Translations under genes and position numbers: made by a program
The notes under the pieces: model-generated
Told to the model about the DNA's origin: nothing
The model's input: only the letters and a program-made list of their open reading frames with translations
The model's database searches: none
In this document: piece after piece, positions 18,829 through 28,094 of the stretch
Layout of the letters: every line of letters starts with the position of its first letter
Position numbering within the stretch: the stretch's first letter is position 1
From: Thermomicrobiales bacterium
Lineage (GTDB): Bacteria > Chloroflexota > Chloroflexia > Thermomicrobiales > UBA6265
Reading direction: 5' to 3'
Length of the DNA: 64,000 bases
Assembly (NCBI GenBank): GCA_030447415.1
Contig: JAUJOZ010000020.1
Location: 1-64,000, forward strand

Positions 18829-21069
18829 TCACGTCGCCGACCAGTCCAACTCGGCGATTATCGGCATAAGCAACGCCGCTTCGAACGCCTGCCGCGCCTC
18901 AGCCAAGTCAACCGAACCGATGGCACCGGACCTGAGCATCGCCCCTTCCACCCGTCCGAGCCGATAGACCGAAACGCCGGCCGCATCGCAGCGGCTGCGC
19001 ATCTCATCAACGGAGCTTTCCCCGCACGCCGCGACCACTCGGTTGGGCGCTTCGCCGAACCAGGCCTCGTCCAGCCGGCCGTTGGCACCCGTTGGCACGT
19101 CGCCGTCAATCGTCGCGCCGACTCCCGAAGCAAGTGCCATCTCGGCGAGCGCTACGGCCAGGCCGCCCTCCGCGCAGTCGTGCGCCGTCCGGAGCACACC
19201 GTCCCGGATCGCGTCGCGAACGATGGCCTGGACGGCCGATTCAACGACGAGATCGAGGACCGGCGGCGAGCCGGCGACCAGCCCCCCGATATGGGCCAGG
19301 TATTCCGACCCGCCTAGCTCCGGTGCGCCTCCACCGACCAGAATGATCTGATCGCCCTCTTCCCAGACCATGGTCGCATGGCGCCGAACGTCGGCGAGCA
19401 CCCCAACTGCTCCCACGGTCGGCGTAGGCATCACTGCCGCGTCCGCCGTCTCGTTATAGAGACTGACGTTTCCGCTCACCACCGGCACGCCGAGCGCGCG
19501 GCACGCCTCGGCCAGCCCGGCCACCGCCCGGCTGAGCTGGAAGTATCCCGCCGGCTTCTCGGGGTTTCCGAAGTTGAGGCAGTCAGTGATGGCTAGTGGC
19601 TGCGCGCCCACGCACGAGATGTTTCGCGTGGCTTCCGCCACGGCGTGGCGGGCGCCGAGGTCCGGGTCCAGGAAGCAGTACCGGGAGTTGCAATCGATCG
19701 CGGCGGCGATGCCCCGGCTCGTTCCCTTGAGGCGGAGGACGGCCGCGTCACCTACCCCCGGCGGCACAACGGTGTTTGTCAGAATCGTGTGGTCGTACCG
19801 CTCAAACACCGGACGGCGGCTCCCGAGGTTTGGCGATCCGAGGAGCCGGAGCAGTACGTCCACGAAGGAGCCAGGACCCGTTCCCGCTACCAGATCCGGC
19901 ACGCTGGCCAGATCGAGCTGGCGCCGGGCCCGTGCCGCTTCGCTCTCCTGTGCCTCGCGGACGTACGTCGGGCAACCGTCCGTCAAGAGGGCCGCCGGAA
20001 GGTCAGCGACGACCTCCCCGCAATCCAGAACGCGGACCGCGCCGTCGCCGGTGATGCGGCCGATCTCGCTCGCTTGGAGCGACCAGCGCGCCATAACCTC
20101 CCGTACCCGCTCCACGCCGTCGGGCTGAACGACCAGAAGCATGCGTTCCTGGCTCTCGCTCAGCATGATCTCGTATGGTGTCATCCCCGTTTCCCGCCGG
20201 GGGACGAACGCAACGTCGAGCTCAGCCCCCACGCCGCCCCGGCTGGCGCACTCGACGACCGAGCTAGTCAACCCAGCGGCACCGAGGTCCTGCATGGCGA
20301 CGATGTCGTCGCCGTCCAGCAGCTCCAGGCACGCTTCCAGCAGCAGCTTCTCGATGAACGGGTTGCCGACCTGAACCACACCGCGATGCGACCCCTCGGG
20401 GTCGTCCACCGAGGCGAACGTCGCTCCGTGCAGGCCGTCGCGTCCGGTGTCCGCACCCACGAGCATGATAACGTTGCCGACACCACCGGCGGCGGCGCGG
20501 GTCAACGACCCATGGGAGGCGACGCCGATGCACATGGCATTGACCAGCGGGTTGCCCGAGAACGACGGGTCGGAGAAAATCTCGCCTCCAACCGTCGGTA
20601 TTCCCAGGCAGTTGCCGTAGCCACCGATGCCGCCAACCACATTGTCGAACAGGTAGCGATTGCGAGGCCGGTCAAGCGGTCCGAACCGCAGCGAGTCGAG
20701 GATGGCAATCGGCCGCGCTCCCATCGTGAAGATGTCGCGGACGATGCCGCCGACCCCGGTCGCGGCGCCCTGGTACGGTTCCACCGCGCTTGGATGGTTG
20801 TGGGACTCAACCTTGAAGACGACGGCGAGGCCGTCGCCCACGTCGACCGCGCCGGCATTCTCCCCGGGTCCCTGTAGCACCCACGGGGCATCGGTCGGCA
20901 GCTGACGCAGCAGGGGCCGCGAGTGCTTGTAGCCGCAGTGCTCGCTCCACATCGCGCCGAACATGCCGAGCTCGACCGGGGATGGCTCACGCCCGAGTCG
21001 CGCGACGATGAGGTCGTACTCCGCATCGCTGAGCGCCACCTCGCGCCATTGGCCGGTCGCAATTGCCAA
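18829..21069 (-). CDS. purL: phosphoribosylformylglycinamidine synthase subunit PurL
   Basis: This encodes about 746 residues, the length of small-type PurL that works with PurS and PurQ. MWSEHCGYKHSR and the ATP-binding GVGGIVRDIFTMGARP are typical. It makes FGAM from FGAR with ATP and ammonia from PurQ. The start is TTG 21069, with GAAGGG about 9 bases upstream; another TTG at 21117, closer to the purQ stop, would add 16 basic residues and cannot be excluded. Confidence 0.93.
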   Translation of the reverse strand: MAIATGQWREVALSDAEYDLIVARLGREPSPVELGMFGAMWSEHCGYKHSRPLLRQLPTDAPWVLQGPGENAGAVDVGDGLAVVFKVESHNHPSAVEPYQGAATGVGGIVRDIFTMGARPIAILDSLRFGPLDRPRNRYLFDNVVGGIGGYGNCLGIPTVGGEIFSDPSFSGNPLVNAMCIGVASHGSLTRAAAGGVGNVIMLVGADTGRDGLHGATFASVDDPEGSHRGVVQVGNPFIEKLLLEACLELLDGDDIVAMQDLGAAGLTSSVVECASRGGVGAELDVAFVPRRETGMTPYEIMLSESQERMLLVVQPDGVERVREVMARWSLQASEIGRITGDGAVRVLDCGEVVADLPAALLTDGCPTYVREAQESEAARARRQLDLASVPDLVAGTGPGSFVDVLLRLLGSPNLGSRRPVFERYDHTILTNTVVPPGVGDAAVLRLKGTSRGIAAAIDCNSRYCFLDPDLGARHAVAEATRNISCVGAQPLAITDCLNFGNPEKPAGYFQLSRAVAGLAEACRALGVPVVSGNVSLYNETADAAVMPTPTVGAVGVLADVRRHATMVWEEGDQIILVGGGAPELGGSEYLAHIGGLVAGSPPVLDLVVESAVQAIVRDAIRDGVLRTAHDCAEGGLAVALAEMALASGVGATIDGDVPTGANGRLDEAWFGEAPNRVVAACGESSVDEMRSRCDAAGVSVYRLGRVEGAMLRSGAIGSVDLAEARQAFEAALLMPIIAELDWSAT

Positions 21070-21126
21070 ACGTTTCTTCCCTTCGCTTACGCTAGGTCGC
21101 AGATGCCGCCGGCGCAAGTCCTGGCG

Positions 21127-21828
21127 TCAAACCGCAACATTCAAGAAGCTCAAAACCGAGCTGAGCAGACGCAGTCCGTCATCACCGCCAACAACTCGGT
21201 CAGTGGCCCGTTCCGGGTGCGGCATCAAGCCGACGATGTTCCCGCCCTCGTTCGACACGGCGGCGATCGACCGCGCCGAACCATTGGGATTCGCATCCGC
21301 CGTCGCATTGCCGCAAGGGTCGCAATAGCGTGCTACCACCCGTCCGGTCGCCTCGAGCTCGTCGAGGGTCGATGCGTCGGCGTAGTAGGCACCCTCGCCA
21401 TGCGCAACAGGCAAGCGCAGCACATCCCCCGGCGATAGCCCCGACGTCCAGGCGGTGCCAGTCCCCTCTAGGCGTAGGTGGGTCCAGTGACAGTGGAAAC
21501 GCAGAGTCTGGTTACGGAGGAGCGCCCCAGGCAAGAGATGCGCCTCGGTGAGGATCTGGAAGCCATTGCAGATGCCAAGCACCGGTCCACCGCGCGCCGC
21601 GAAAGCGCGGAGCGGCTCCATCACTGGGGCAAAGCGGGCGATTGCGCCGCAGCGCAGGTGGTCACCGTAGGAGAATCCACCGGGCAGAACGAGGACGGCC
21701 AAACCGCTCATGTCGGTGTCACGATAGTCGATGACCCGCGTTGGAATGCCGAGGTCGACCGCGAACGCGTGCCACGCGTCGTGATCGCCGTTGCTCCCCG
21801 GGAATGAGATGACACCGACGGAACTCAT
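21127..21828 (-). CDS. purQ: phosphoribosylformylglycinamidine synthase subunit PurQ
   Basis: This encodes 233 residues and is a class I glutamine amidotransferase. The nucleophile Cys is in GICNGFQILTE, and the His/Glu pair is in MPHPERATD. It supplies ammonia to PurL. Its ATG overlaps the purS stop in an ATGA. Confidence 0.97.
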   Translation of the reverse strand: MSSVGVISFPGSNGDHDAWHAFAVDLGIPTRVIDYRDTDMSGLAVLVLPGGFSYGDHLRCGAIARFAPVMEPLRAFAARGGPVLGICNGFQILTEAHLLPGALLRNQTLRFHCHWTHLRLEGTGTAWTSGLSPGDVLRLPVAHGEGAYYADASTLDELEATGRVVARYCDPCGNATADANPNGSARSIAAVSNEGGNIVGLMPHPERATDRVVGGDDGLRLLSSVLSFLNVAV

Positions 21829-22118
21829 GTGCTCCCCGTCCGATTCTCCTTGATGCCGTCCTCCTCGACCGTCACCCGGAACGCCTCGATGACGGGATTC
21901 GCAAGCAGCTGCCGGCACATCTCGTCGGCCTCGGCGCGCGCAGACTCGCCGTCGCGCGCCACCAGGGCGACTTCGAGGTACCGACCCGCCCGCACCCGCT
22001 GGACACCGTGGTGACCAAGCGACCGGAGACCGCCGAGGATCGCCTCGCCCTCCGGGTCGTTCACGCCGGTTTTCGGTGTCACCACAACCCGGGCGATCCA
22101 CCCCCGCTCGCCCGTCAT
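21825..22118 (-). CDS. purS: phosphoribosylformylglycinamidine synthase subunit PurS
   Basis: This encodes 97 residues, with WIARVVVTPKTGVNDPEG at the start and GRYLEVAL in the middle, the PurS fold that bridges PurL and PurQ. ATG 22118 is preferred because a GGAGAGGGAG ribosome site precedes it; an upstream extension to 22163 would overlap purC and has no similarity. Confidence 0.95.
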   Translation of the reverse strand: MTGERGWIARVVVTPKTGVNDPEGEAILGGLRSLGHHGVQRVRAGRYLEVALVARDGESARAEADEMCRQLLANPVIEAFRVTVEEDGIKENRTGST

Positions 22119-22159
22119 CCGCTCCCTCTCCTGATCACCAGGTGGCAGAGACGCACGCC

Positions 22160-23059
22160 TCATCCTCCTGCCATGAGCGGACCACCACCGGTAAGGCGGC
22201 AGTAGGCCTCACCGTACCGGGCCGCGGTCGCAGCGACCACGTCCTGCGGAAGCTCCGGCGCTGGTGGTGTCTTGTCCCACCCGCTATTGATTAGCCAGTC
22301 ACGGACGAACTGCTTGTCAAAGCTCTCCGGTTCCGTTCCCGACTGGTACGTGGCAGCATCCCAGAAGCGGGAGCTATCCGGGGTCACCAACTCGTCAATG
22401 GTAACAAGCTCGTCCTCGACGAAGCCAAACTCGAACTTCGAGTCGGCGAGGATGACCCCACGACGCAAGGCCAGCTCGGCGGTCACGTCGTACAGGTCTC
22501 GACTGGCCTCTTCCAACCGGCGCACCAGGTCGGCCCCGATGGCGTCACCAAGCTCTGCCACCGACACGTTGACGTCGTGCCCGTCGTCGTTCTTCAACGC
22601 CGGCGTGAACAGCGGGGCAGGAAGCCGGTCTCCCCGGCGCAGGCCATTGGGCAGGGTCTCACCACCGACCGCGCCGGTCGCGCGATACTCCGTCCACGCC
22701 GATCCCGCGAGGTAGCCGCGAATGACGCACTCGGCATCGATCCGCTGCGCCTTTCGGACGATCATCGCCCGCTCGTGGAGCTGCGGGCCGAACCCTCGCA
22801 ACTCCTCCGGGAAGTCGTTCAGGTTCGCCGAGATCAGATGGTTCGGGACCAGTCCGCTGGTCTGCTCAAACCAAAAGCGGGAAAGCTGCGTAAGGACGGC
22901 GCCTTTGCCCGGGATGGGCGTCGGCAGCACCACATCGAAAGCCGAGATCCGATCCGTGGCCACGATGAGCAGCCGGTCTCCGAGATCGTAGGTGTCCCGC
23001 ACTTTTCCTCGGCGGAAAAGTGCGAGCCCGGGCAGGTCCGTCCGCTGTACCTTCTGCAT
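22160..23059 (-). CDS. purC: SAICAR synthase (phosphoribosylaminoimidazole-succinocarboxamide synthase)
   Basis: This encodes 299 residues. GKVRDTYDLGDRLLIVATDR at the N-terminus, ADSKFEFGF and SFDKQFVRDWL are the family signatures. It joins aspartate to CAIR. The length matches the longer, yeast-like type and not the 235-residue type. ATG 23059 overlaps the purB stop in TGATG. Confidence 0.97.
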   Translation of the reverse strand: MQKVQRTDLPGLALFRRGKVRDTYDLGDRLLIVATDRISAFDVVLPTPIPGKGAVLTQLSRFWFEQTSGLVPNHLISANLNDFPEELRGFGPQLHERAMIVRKAQRIDAECVIRGYLAGSAWTEYRATGAVGGETLPNGLRRGDRLPAPLFTPALKNDDGHDVNVSVAELGDAIGADLVRRLEEASRDLYDVTAELALRRGVILADSKFEFGFVEDELVTIDELVTPDSSRFWDAATYQSGTEPESFDKQFVRDWLINSGWDKTPPAPELPQDVVAATAARYGEAYCRLTGGGPLMAGG

Positions 23060-24408
23060 CAAGCGGGAACCGCCTCCCGCTCAGTCGCTTCCCGTGGGAC
23101 CCGGTCGAGCAAGCCGAGCCGAGCGAAGACATCATCGACATGGCGCAATTGAATCGAGGCATTGAACAGGTGGTCTAATTGATCGGGTGACAACCGCGAC
23201 ACCACGTCCGGATCCGTCTCGAGTGCTCGCCGGAACGACACGGCGTCGCGTGACGGGTCGTCCCAGGCGGCATGAGCGTGCCGCTGCACCAATCGGTAGG
23301 CATCGTGCCGGTCCAATCCCGCCTCGACCAGGGCCAGCAGCACCGGCTGGGAGTAGATCAACCCACCGGTCAGGTCGAGGTTCAAACGCATCCGCTCTGG
23401 ATAGACGACGAGGCGCTCGATGAGGTCGGCCATGAGGTCGAGCAGATAGTCGAGGACAATGCAGGCGTCCGGAAAGACGACGCGCTCCACGGAGCTGTGG
23501 CTGATGTCTCGCTCATGCCAGAGCGCGACGTTCTCGCCTACCGTCACCGCGTAGCCGCGCAGCAGTCGGGCGAGCCCTGACACACGCTCCGAGGCATGGG
23601 GGTTCCGCTTGTGCGGCATCGCCGACGACCCTTGGTTGCCCGAGTCGAACGGCTCCTCCGCCTCACGCACCTCCGTCCGCTGGAGGTGGCGAATCTCGAC
23701 CGCCATCTTTTCTAACGTCGCCCCGACGCCGGCCACGACCGAGAGGAAGAACGCGTGCCGGTCGCGCTGCACGACCTGCGTGCTCGCCGGGGCCGCCACT
23801 AATCCCACGGCGGCGCAGACCTCGTGCTCGACCTCGGGTGGCACGTGAGCGTGGGTGCCAACCGCGCCGGAGATCTTGCCGACCCGCATCTCCTCCCGGG
23901 CATAGTCGAGCCGCCGGCGCTGCCGCCGAAGCTCGTCATACCAAACAGCGAGCTTCAGCCCGAACGTCGTTGGCTCGGCGTGGACACCGTGCGTGCGGCC
24001 GACCATCACCGTGTCTTTATGGCAGATCGCTTGACGCGCGACGGCAGACTCTAGGCGATCCAGTCCGGCGTCCAGGACACGGGCCGCCTCGGCCACTTGG
24101 ATCGCAAGGGCGGTATCGACGATATCGGAGCTTGTCAGGCCAAGATGCAAGAAACGGGCGGCCTCACCAACCGTTTCACCGGTCGCTCGGAGGAAGGCGA
24201 TGACGTCGTGATCCGTCTCCCGCTCGATTTCACGCATTCGATCAAGGTCGCAGCCGGCGGCATGAATCGCGGACATCGCCCAATCTGGAATGCGCCCGCG
24301 GCGGTGCCACGCCTCGCAGACGGCGATCTCCACCATGAGCCACAGCGCAACCTTGCGCTCGTCGCTCCAGACGCTGCCCATTTCCGGCCGGGTGTAGCGC
24401 TCGATCAC
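23059..24408 (-). CDS. purB: adenylosuccinate lyase
   Basis: This encodes about 449 residues. IERYTRPEM at the start and GSSAMPHKRNPHASE (the lyase loop with the catalytic Ser) near residue 270 identify it; the general-acid His is in GRTHGVHAEP. It cleaves SAICAR and adenylosuccinate. The GTG at 24408 is chosen from family alignment; frames further upstream pass through the promoter. It heads the run purB-purC-purS-purQ-purL-purF. Confidence 0.95.
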   Translation of the reverse strand: MIERYTRPEMGSVWSDERKVALWLMVEIAVCEAWHRRGRIPDWAMSAIHAAGCDLDRMREIERETDHDVIAFLRATGETVGEAARFLHLGLTSSDIVDTALAIQVAEAARVLDAGLDRLESAVARQAICHKDTVMVGRTHGVHAEPTTFGLKLAVWYDELRRQRRRLDYAREEMRVGKISGAVGTHAHVPPEVEHEVCAAVGLVAAPASTQVVQRDRHAFFLSVVAGVGATLEKMAVEIRHLQRTEVREAEEPFDSGNQGSSAMPHKRNPHASERVSGLARLLRGYAVTVGENVALWHERDISHSSVERVVFPDACIVLDYLLDLMADLIERLVVYPERMRLNLDLTGGLIYSQPVLLALVEAGLDRHDAYRLVQRHAHAAWDDPSRDAVSFRRALETDPDVVSRLSPDQLDHLFNASIQLRHVDDVFARLGLLDRVPREATEREAVPA

Positions 24409-24450
24409 GTGGTTGAACGCGCCCCCCTCGCCTGTCCGTACACCAGGTGA

Positions 24451-24456
24451 AGTATA
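24451..24456 (-). promoter_or_regulatory. -10 element of the purine operon
   Basis: A perfect-type TATACT on the minus strand lies 43 bases before the purB GTG. No good -35 hexamer is at 16-18 bases, so an activator or extended recognition may be needed. It is back-to-back with the glmS promoter. Confidence 0.45.
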
Positions 24457-24466
24457 GCGCATTCGC

Positions 24467-24495
24467 TTGTCGGCCGGGGGGCTGGCGACTAGACT
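24467..24495 (+). promoter_or_regulatory. glmS promoter
   Basis: TTGTCG (24467-24472) and TAGACT (24490-24495) are 17 bases apart. Transcription would begin near 24502, giving a leader of about 350 bases that contains the glmS ribozyme. Confidence 0.6.
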
Positions 24496-24551
24496 CTGTC
24501 CAGGCGCGCTGCGCCTGGAGCAGGACCGGGAACCGGCGGTCGATTTACGTA

Positions 24552-24690
24552 GCGCCAGGACTCGCGCCGAGGCCGCGAGTCGACGAGGTGGGAGCCGATC
24601 GAATCGTTCGGCGGGTGGCTGCCCGGCAGGCACGGTCGTCATGGTCGATCCAAACCGGCGGGGTGACCCGCCGCCAAACACCGACCAATG
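24552..24690 (+). ncRNA. glmS ribozyme (glucosamine-6-phosphate-activated self-cleaving RNA)
   Basis: The leader of glmS contains the conserved core in the right order. These are AGCGCCAGGACT with the cleavage site before G24552, a P2 hairpin (GACTCGCG with CGCGAGTC), then CGACGAGG, the TCGGCGGGTG block at 24608-24617, and a P4/P4.1 region AAACC-GGCGGG-GTGA-CCCGCC ending in GCCAAACACC. This agrees with my recollection of the bacterial glmS class. Binding of GlcN6P would trigger cleavage and lower glmS expression. It lies about 310 bases before the glmS start, a longer spacing than usual. Confidence 0.82.
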
Positions 24691-24859
24691 TGCAGCGTTT
24701 CCATTCCCTCCCGGTTCTCCCTCGCCTCATCGCCCCGCACCATCTCGACGGCCTGCCCGATTCGCGGCAGTGGCCTGGCTGTGCGGTCCCCACCGGGACG
24801 ATTGCCGGTGAGCAGGCGCGCATCCGGCCGGCCGCTCAGCTAAAGGAGCAACAACCGCC

Positions 24860-26629
24860 GTGTGCGGCATTTTTGGTTACGTGGGAGAGCCGACTGAGGT
24901 CGGTGACGATGTCCTGGCCGCGCTCCGTGCCCTGGAATATCGAGGCTACGATTCATGGGGCGTCGCCGTTGGCGTCAACGGCCACATCGGCGTCGAAAAG
25001 CAGACAGGAAAGATCGCGCAGGCGACGGTCGATTTTCCCACCTCCGACATCGGCTTCGGCCACACGCGGTGGGCCACGCACGGCGGCGTGACCCGGCCGA
25101 ACGCCCACCCACACCTCGACTGCACTGGACAGCTGGCCGTCATCCACAACGGCATCGTTGAGAACTTCCGCGAGCTACGCGATGCGTTGATAGGGCGCGG
25201 TCACCACTTCCGCTCGGAGACCGACAGCGAGGTCATCGCGCATCTGTTAGAGGAGACGCTGGCGGGCGGCGTGCCGGACCTTGCCCGCGCCACGGCCGTC
25301 GTCTTCGACGCCCTCCAGGGCCTCAATGCGGTCATCGTCATGGACGTGCGCTCGCGCGAGCTCGTGGCGGCGAAGACCGTTTCGCCACTCGTCGCGGGGA
25401 TCGGATCACTGGGCGTGGCCATCGCCTCGGACGCGCTGGCTCTGCGCGGCCACGCCGACCGCGTTGTCTACCTAGAAGACGACCAACTCGTCCGCCTCAG
25501 CAAGAGCGGGCTGACGCTGTATGAACGGAAAACGATGCGCGAGATCCCGGTGCCGCTCATGGCCCTTGACGTGAGTCAGGGCGACACCGCTCTCGGCGCC
25601 TACCCGCACTTCATGGCGAAAGAGATGGCCGAGCAGCCGGCCGTCCTCGAGCACCTCGCCCGCGGTGCCGAGCGACCGATCCGTGAGCTCGCAGCCGCGG
25701 TGCGCGAGTCGTATGGGACCTTCTTCGTCGGCTGCGGCACCGCGTCGTACGCGGCCCTGACCGGGTCGTACCTGTACAGCCGCATCGCCGCTCGCCACGT
25801 CAACTTCGTCGTCGGCTCCGAGTTCAAGTACCACGAGCACTTCATCACCCCCCAGAGCCTCGTCGTGGCTCTTTCTCAGAGTGGAGAGACCGTCGACGTG
25901 ATCGAGGCAATGCTGGCCGCCCGGAAACGCGGCGCACGCCTCGGGGCCGTGCTGAACGTGGCGCGCTCCACCCTTGATCGGATGGTCGATCTCCGGGTCC
26001 ATCTCGACGCGGGACCGGAACAGTGCGTCCTGTCCACCAAGGCATACACCGCCAAGGTCGCCGTGTTACTGCTCGCCTCGCATGCGCTCGCCGGGACCTA
26101 CGAGCGGGGGCGCGACCTAGTGCTAAGTGCCGCCGAAGGGTTGAACCACATGCTGGCCGCCGACTGGACCGAACAGGTGCAGGAGGTGGCACGTTCTATC
26201 CACCAGGCGGAGCATCTCTTTGTCATCGGCCGCGGGCTCGCCTTTCCGACCGCGCTCGAGGCCGCGCTGAAAATTAAGGAATCGAGCTACATCCATGCGG
26301 AAGGCTTTGCCGGCGGCGAGCTCAAGCACGGCGTCATCGCCCTTGTTGCCCCGGGCACACCCTGCATCGTCTATGCGCCGAACGACGAGACCCGCGCCGA
26401 CATCCTTTCGGGTGCGATGGAATTGAAGAGCCGCGGCGGGTACATGATCGGCATCGGTCCTACCCCGGACCCGGTATTCGATGTCCACCTCCTCACCCCG
26501 GACGTCGCCGACGCCGCTCCGTTGGTGAACGCCCTCCCGGCGCAGATGCTCGGCTACCATGCCGCTCTCCTACGCGGGAACGATCCTGACAAGCCGCGGA
26601 ACCTGGCTAAAAGCGTGACGGTCAAGTGA
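24860..26629 (+). CDS. glmS: glutamine--fructose-6-phosphate aminotransferase
   Basis: This encodes 589 residues. The mature N-terminus CGIFGYVG carries the catalytic Cys; HTRWATHGGVT and HNGIVENF belong to the glutaminase domain. Two SIS sugar-isomerase domains follow, with SQSGETVDV near residue 335. It makes glucosamine-6-phosphate for peptidoglycan. GTG 24860 is preceded by AAAGGAG. Feedback control by its product is expected through the upstream ribozyme. It opens an operon with tatD, rdgB and a Mur-ligase-like gene, joined by 4-base overlaps. Confidence 0.97.
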   Translation: MCGIFGYVGEPTEVGDDVLAALRALEYRGYDSWGVAVGVNGHIGVEKQTGKIAQATVDFPTSDIGFGHTRWATHGGVTRPNAHPHLDCTGQLAVIHNGIVENFRELRDALIGRGHHFRSETDSEVIAHLLEETLAGGVPDLARATAVVFDALQGLNAVIVMDVRSRELVAAKTVSPLVAGIGSLGVAIASDALALRGHADRVVYLEDDQLVRLSKSGLTLYERKTMREIPVPLMALDVSQGDTALGAYPHFMAKEMAEQPAVLEHLARGAERPIRELAAAVRESYGTFFVGCGTASYAALTGSYLYSRIAARHVNFVVGSEFKYHEHFITPQSLVVALSQSGETVDVIEAMLAARKRGARLGAVLNVARSTLDRMVDLRVHLDAGPEQCVLSTKAYTAKVAVLLLASHALAGTYERGRDLVLSAAEGLNHMLAADWTEQVQEVARSIHQAEHLFVIGRGLAFPTALEAALKIKESSYIHAEGFAGGELKHGVIALVAPGTPCIVYAPNDETRADILSGAMELKSRGGYMIGIGPTPDPVFDVHLLTPDVADAAPLVNALPAQMLGYHAALLRGNDPDKPRNLAKSVTVK

Positions 26630-27462
26630 CCCAGGCGTCGCACTCACCCGCCGTCGGCACGCCGGGTGTTGTGCCGGGTCTCACCTTCGTCGACAGCCAC
26701 GTCCATCTTGACGAGCCCGCCTTTGACCCCGACCGCGACGAGGTCATCGCCCGAGCGCACGAAGTTGGAGTGGCCCGCATCGTCAACATTGGATACCGAC
26801 CCGCGCGCTGGCTGAGTGGCGCCGCGCTTGCCGCGCGGCACCCCGGCGTCTCACTCGTCCTGGGCCTCCATCCGCACCATGCTGACGAGTACACCGATGA
26901 CACCCTCCCGCGTCTCGCCGCCGAAATCGGGCGCAGCGGCGCACTGGCCGTGGGAGAGATCGGGCTTGACTACTTTCGCGGAGGGCCGCATCCAGAGTTG
27001 CAGCGAGACGTCTTCGCGGCCCAGTTGGACTTGGCGGCGCAGTTGGATCTTCCGGTCGTCATCCACCAGCGATCCGCCGAGGAGGACCTTATGGCGGTCC
27101 TCGAGCAGTCAGCCTCACCATCGCACGTCGTGCTTCACAGTTTCGACGGCACGGAGCAGCTTGCCGCCTTCGGGCGCGAGCGGGGGTACTTCTTCGGACT
27201 CGGAGGACTCTTCACCCGGGCCGCCGCCGTCGGGTTGCGGTCCATCGTCGCCGGCCTCCCTCTGGACCGCGTCCTTCTTGAAACCGACTCGCCCTATCTT
27301 GTCCCGGCCGGGGTGAAGGACCGGCGCAACGAGCCGAGCAACGTGCCGTGGATTGCATCCCGCGTGGCGGATCTGTTTGGCTGCTCGGTGGAACAGATTG
27401 CTCGGCACACGACGGTGAGCGCCGAGACGGCGTTCGGGCTTCCCGCCGGAGCACGGCGATGA
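26626..27462 (+). CDS. tatD: TatD-family metal-dependent deoxyribonuclease
   Basis: This encodes 278 residues in a TIM-barrel amidohydrolase fold. The metal ligands are visible: DSHVHLD near the start, GEIGLDYFRG, VIHQRSA, LHSFDG and ETDSPYLVP. Relatives are 3'-5' DNases acting in DNA repair. The first 20 residues are an extension before the barrel. The GTG overlaps the glmS stop (GTGA). Confidence 0.95.
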   Translation: MTQASHSPAVGTPGVVPGLTFVDSHVHLDEPAFDPDRDEVIARAHEVGVARIVNIGYRPARWLSGAALAARHPGVSLVLGLHPHHADEYTDDTLPRLAAEIGRSGALAVGEIGLDYFRGGPHPELQRDVFAAQLDLAAQLDLPVVIHQRSAEEDLMAVLEQSASPSHVVLHSFDGTEQLAAFGRERGYFFGLGGLFTRAAAVGLRSIVAGLPLDRVLLETDSPYLVPAGVKDRRNEPSNVPWIASRVADLFGCSVEQIARHTTVSAETAFGLPAGARR

Positions 27463-28094
27463 GTGACGGTGTTTCCACTCCGACGTTGCTGGTTGCCACG
27501 ACCAACCCTGGAAAGTTATCGGAGTTTCGTCGTCTCCTACCCGCGCGGATCCGGGTGTTATCGCTCGGCGATCGTCCAGATGTCGCGCTTCCGGCCGAGA
27601 CGGGGGAGACGTTTCAGGCCAACGCCACCGCCAAGGCCATGGCCGCCGCCCAACAGTGCGGCCATCTGGTGCTGGCCGACGACTCCGGGCTGGAGGTCGA
27701 CGCTCTCGGCGGAGCGCCGGGGGTGCTATCCGCCCGCTACGCTGGAGAGCCGGCCTCTGACGAGCGGAACCGTGGGGCGCTCCTCGCGGCGCTGATGGCG
27801 ACACCTCCCGACCTGCGTGGCGCTCGCTTCCGGTGCGTGGTGGCGCTGGCACGGCCGGACGGCGTCCTCGCGGTGGCAGAGGGAGTCTGTGAGGGTCGAA
27901 TCGCCACCGAGCCTCGCGGCTCCGGTGGGTTCGGCTACGATCCAATCTTCCTGCTCGACGACGGTCGGACGATGGCAGAACTGACGCCGGCCGAGAAAGA
28001 CCGAACCAGCCACCGCTCCCGCGCGTACGGCGCCATATTGGCCCGTCTGCTCGCTGAGCTGGAAGCGCCCAGCGACGCGGGGGCCAAAGGGTGA
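27459..28094 (+). CDS. rdgB: XTP/dITP diphosphatase (RdgB/HAM1)
   Basis: This encodes 211 residues. TTNPGKLSEF at the N-terminus, ADDSGLEVDAL in the middle and GFGYDPIF towards the end are the family signatures for binding and hydrolysing non-canonical purine triphosphates. It starts in an ATGA overlap with tatD and ends in a GTGA overlap with the next gene. Confidence 0.96.
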   Translation: MSDGVSTPTLLVATTNPGKLSEFRRLLPARIRVLSLGDRPDVALPAETGETFQANATAKAMAAAQQCGHLVLADDSGLEVDALGGAPGVLSARYAGEPASDERNRGALLAALMATPPDLRGARFRCVVALARPDGVLAVAEGVCEGRIATEPRGSGGFGYDPIFLLDDGRTMAELTPAEKDRTSHRSRAYGAILARLLAELEAPSDAGAKG

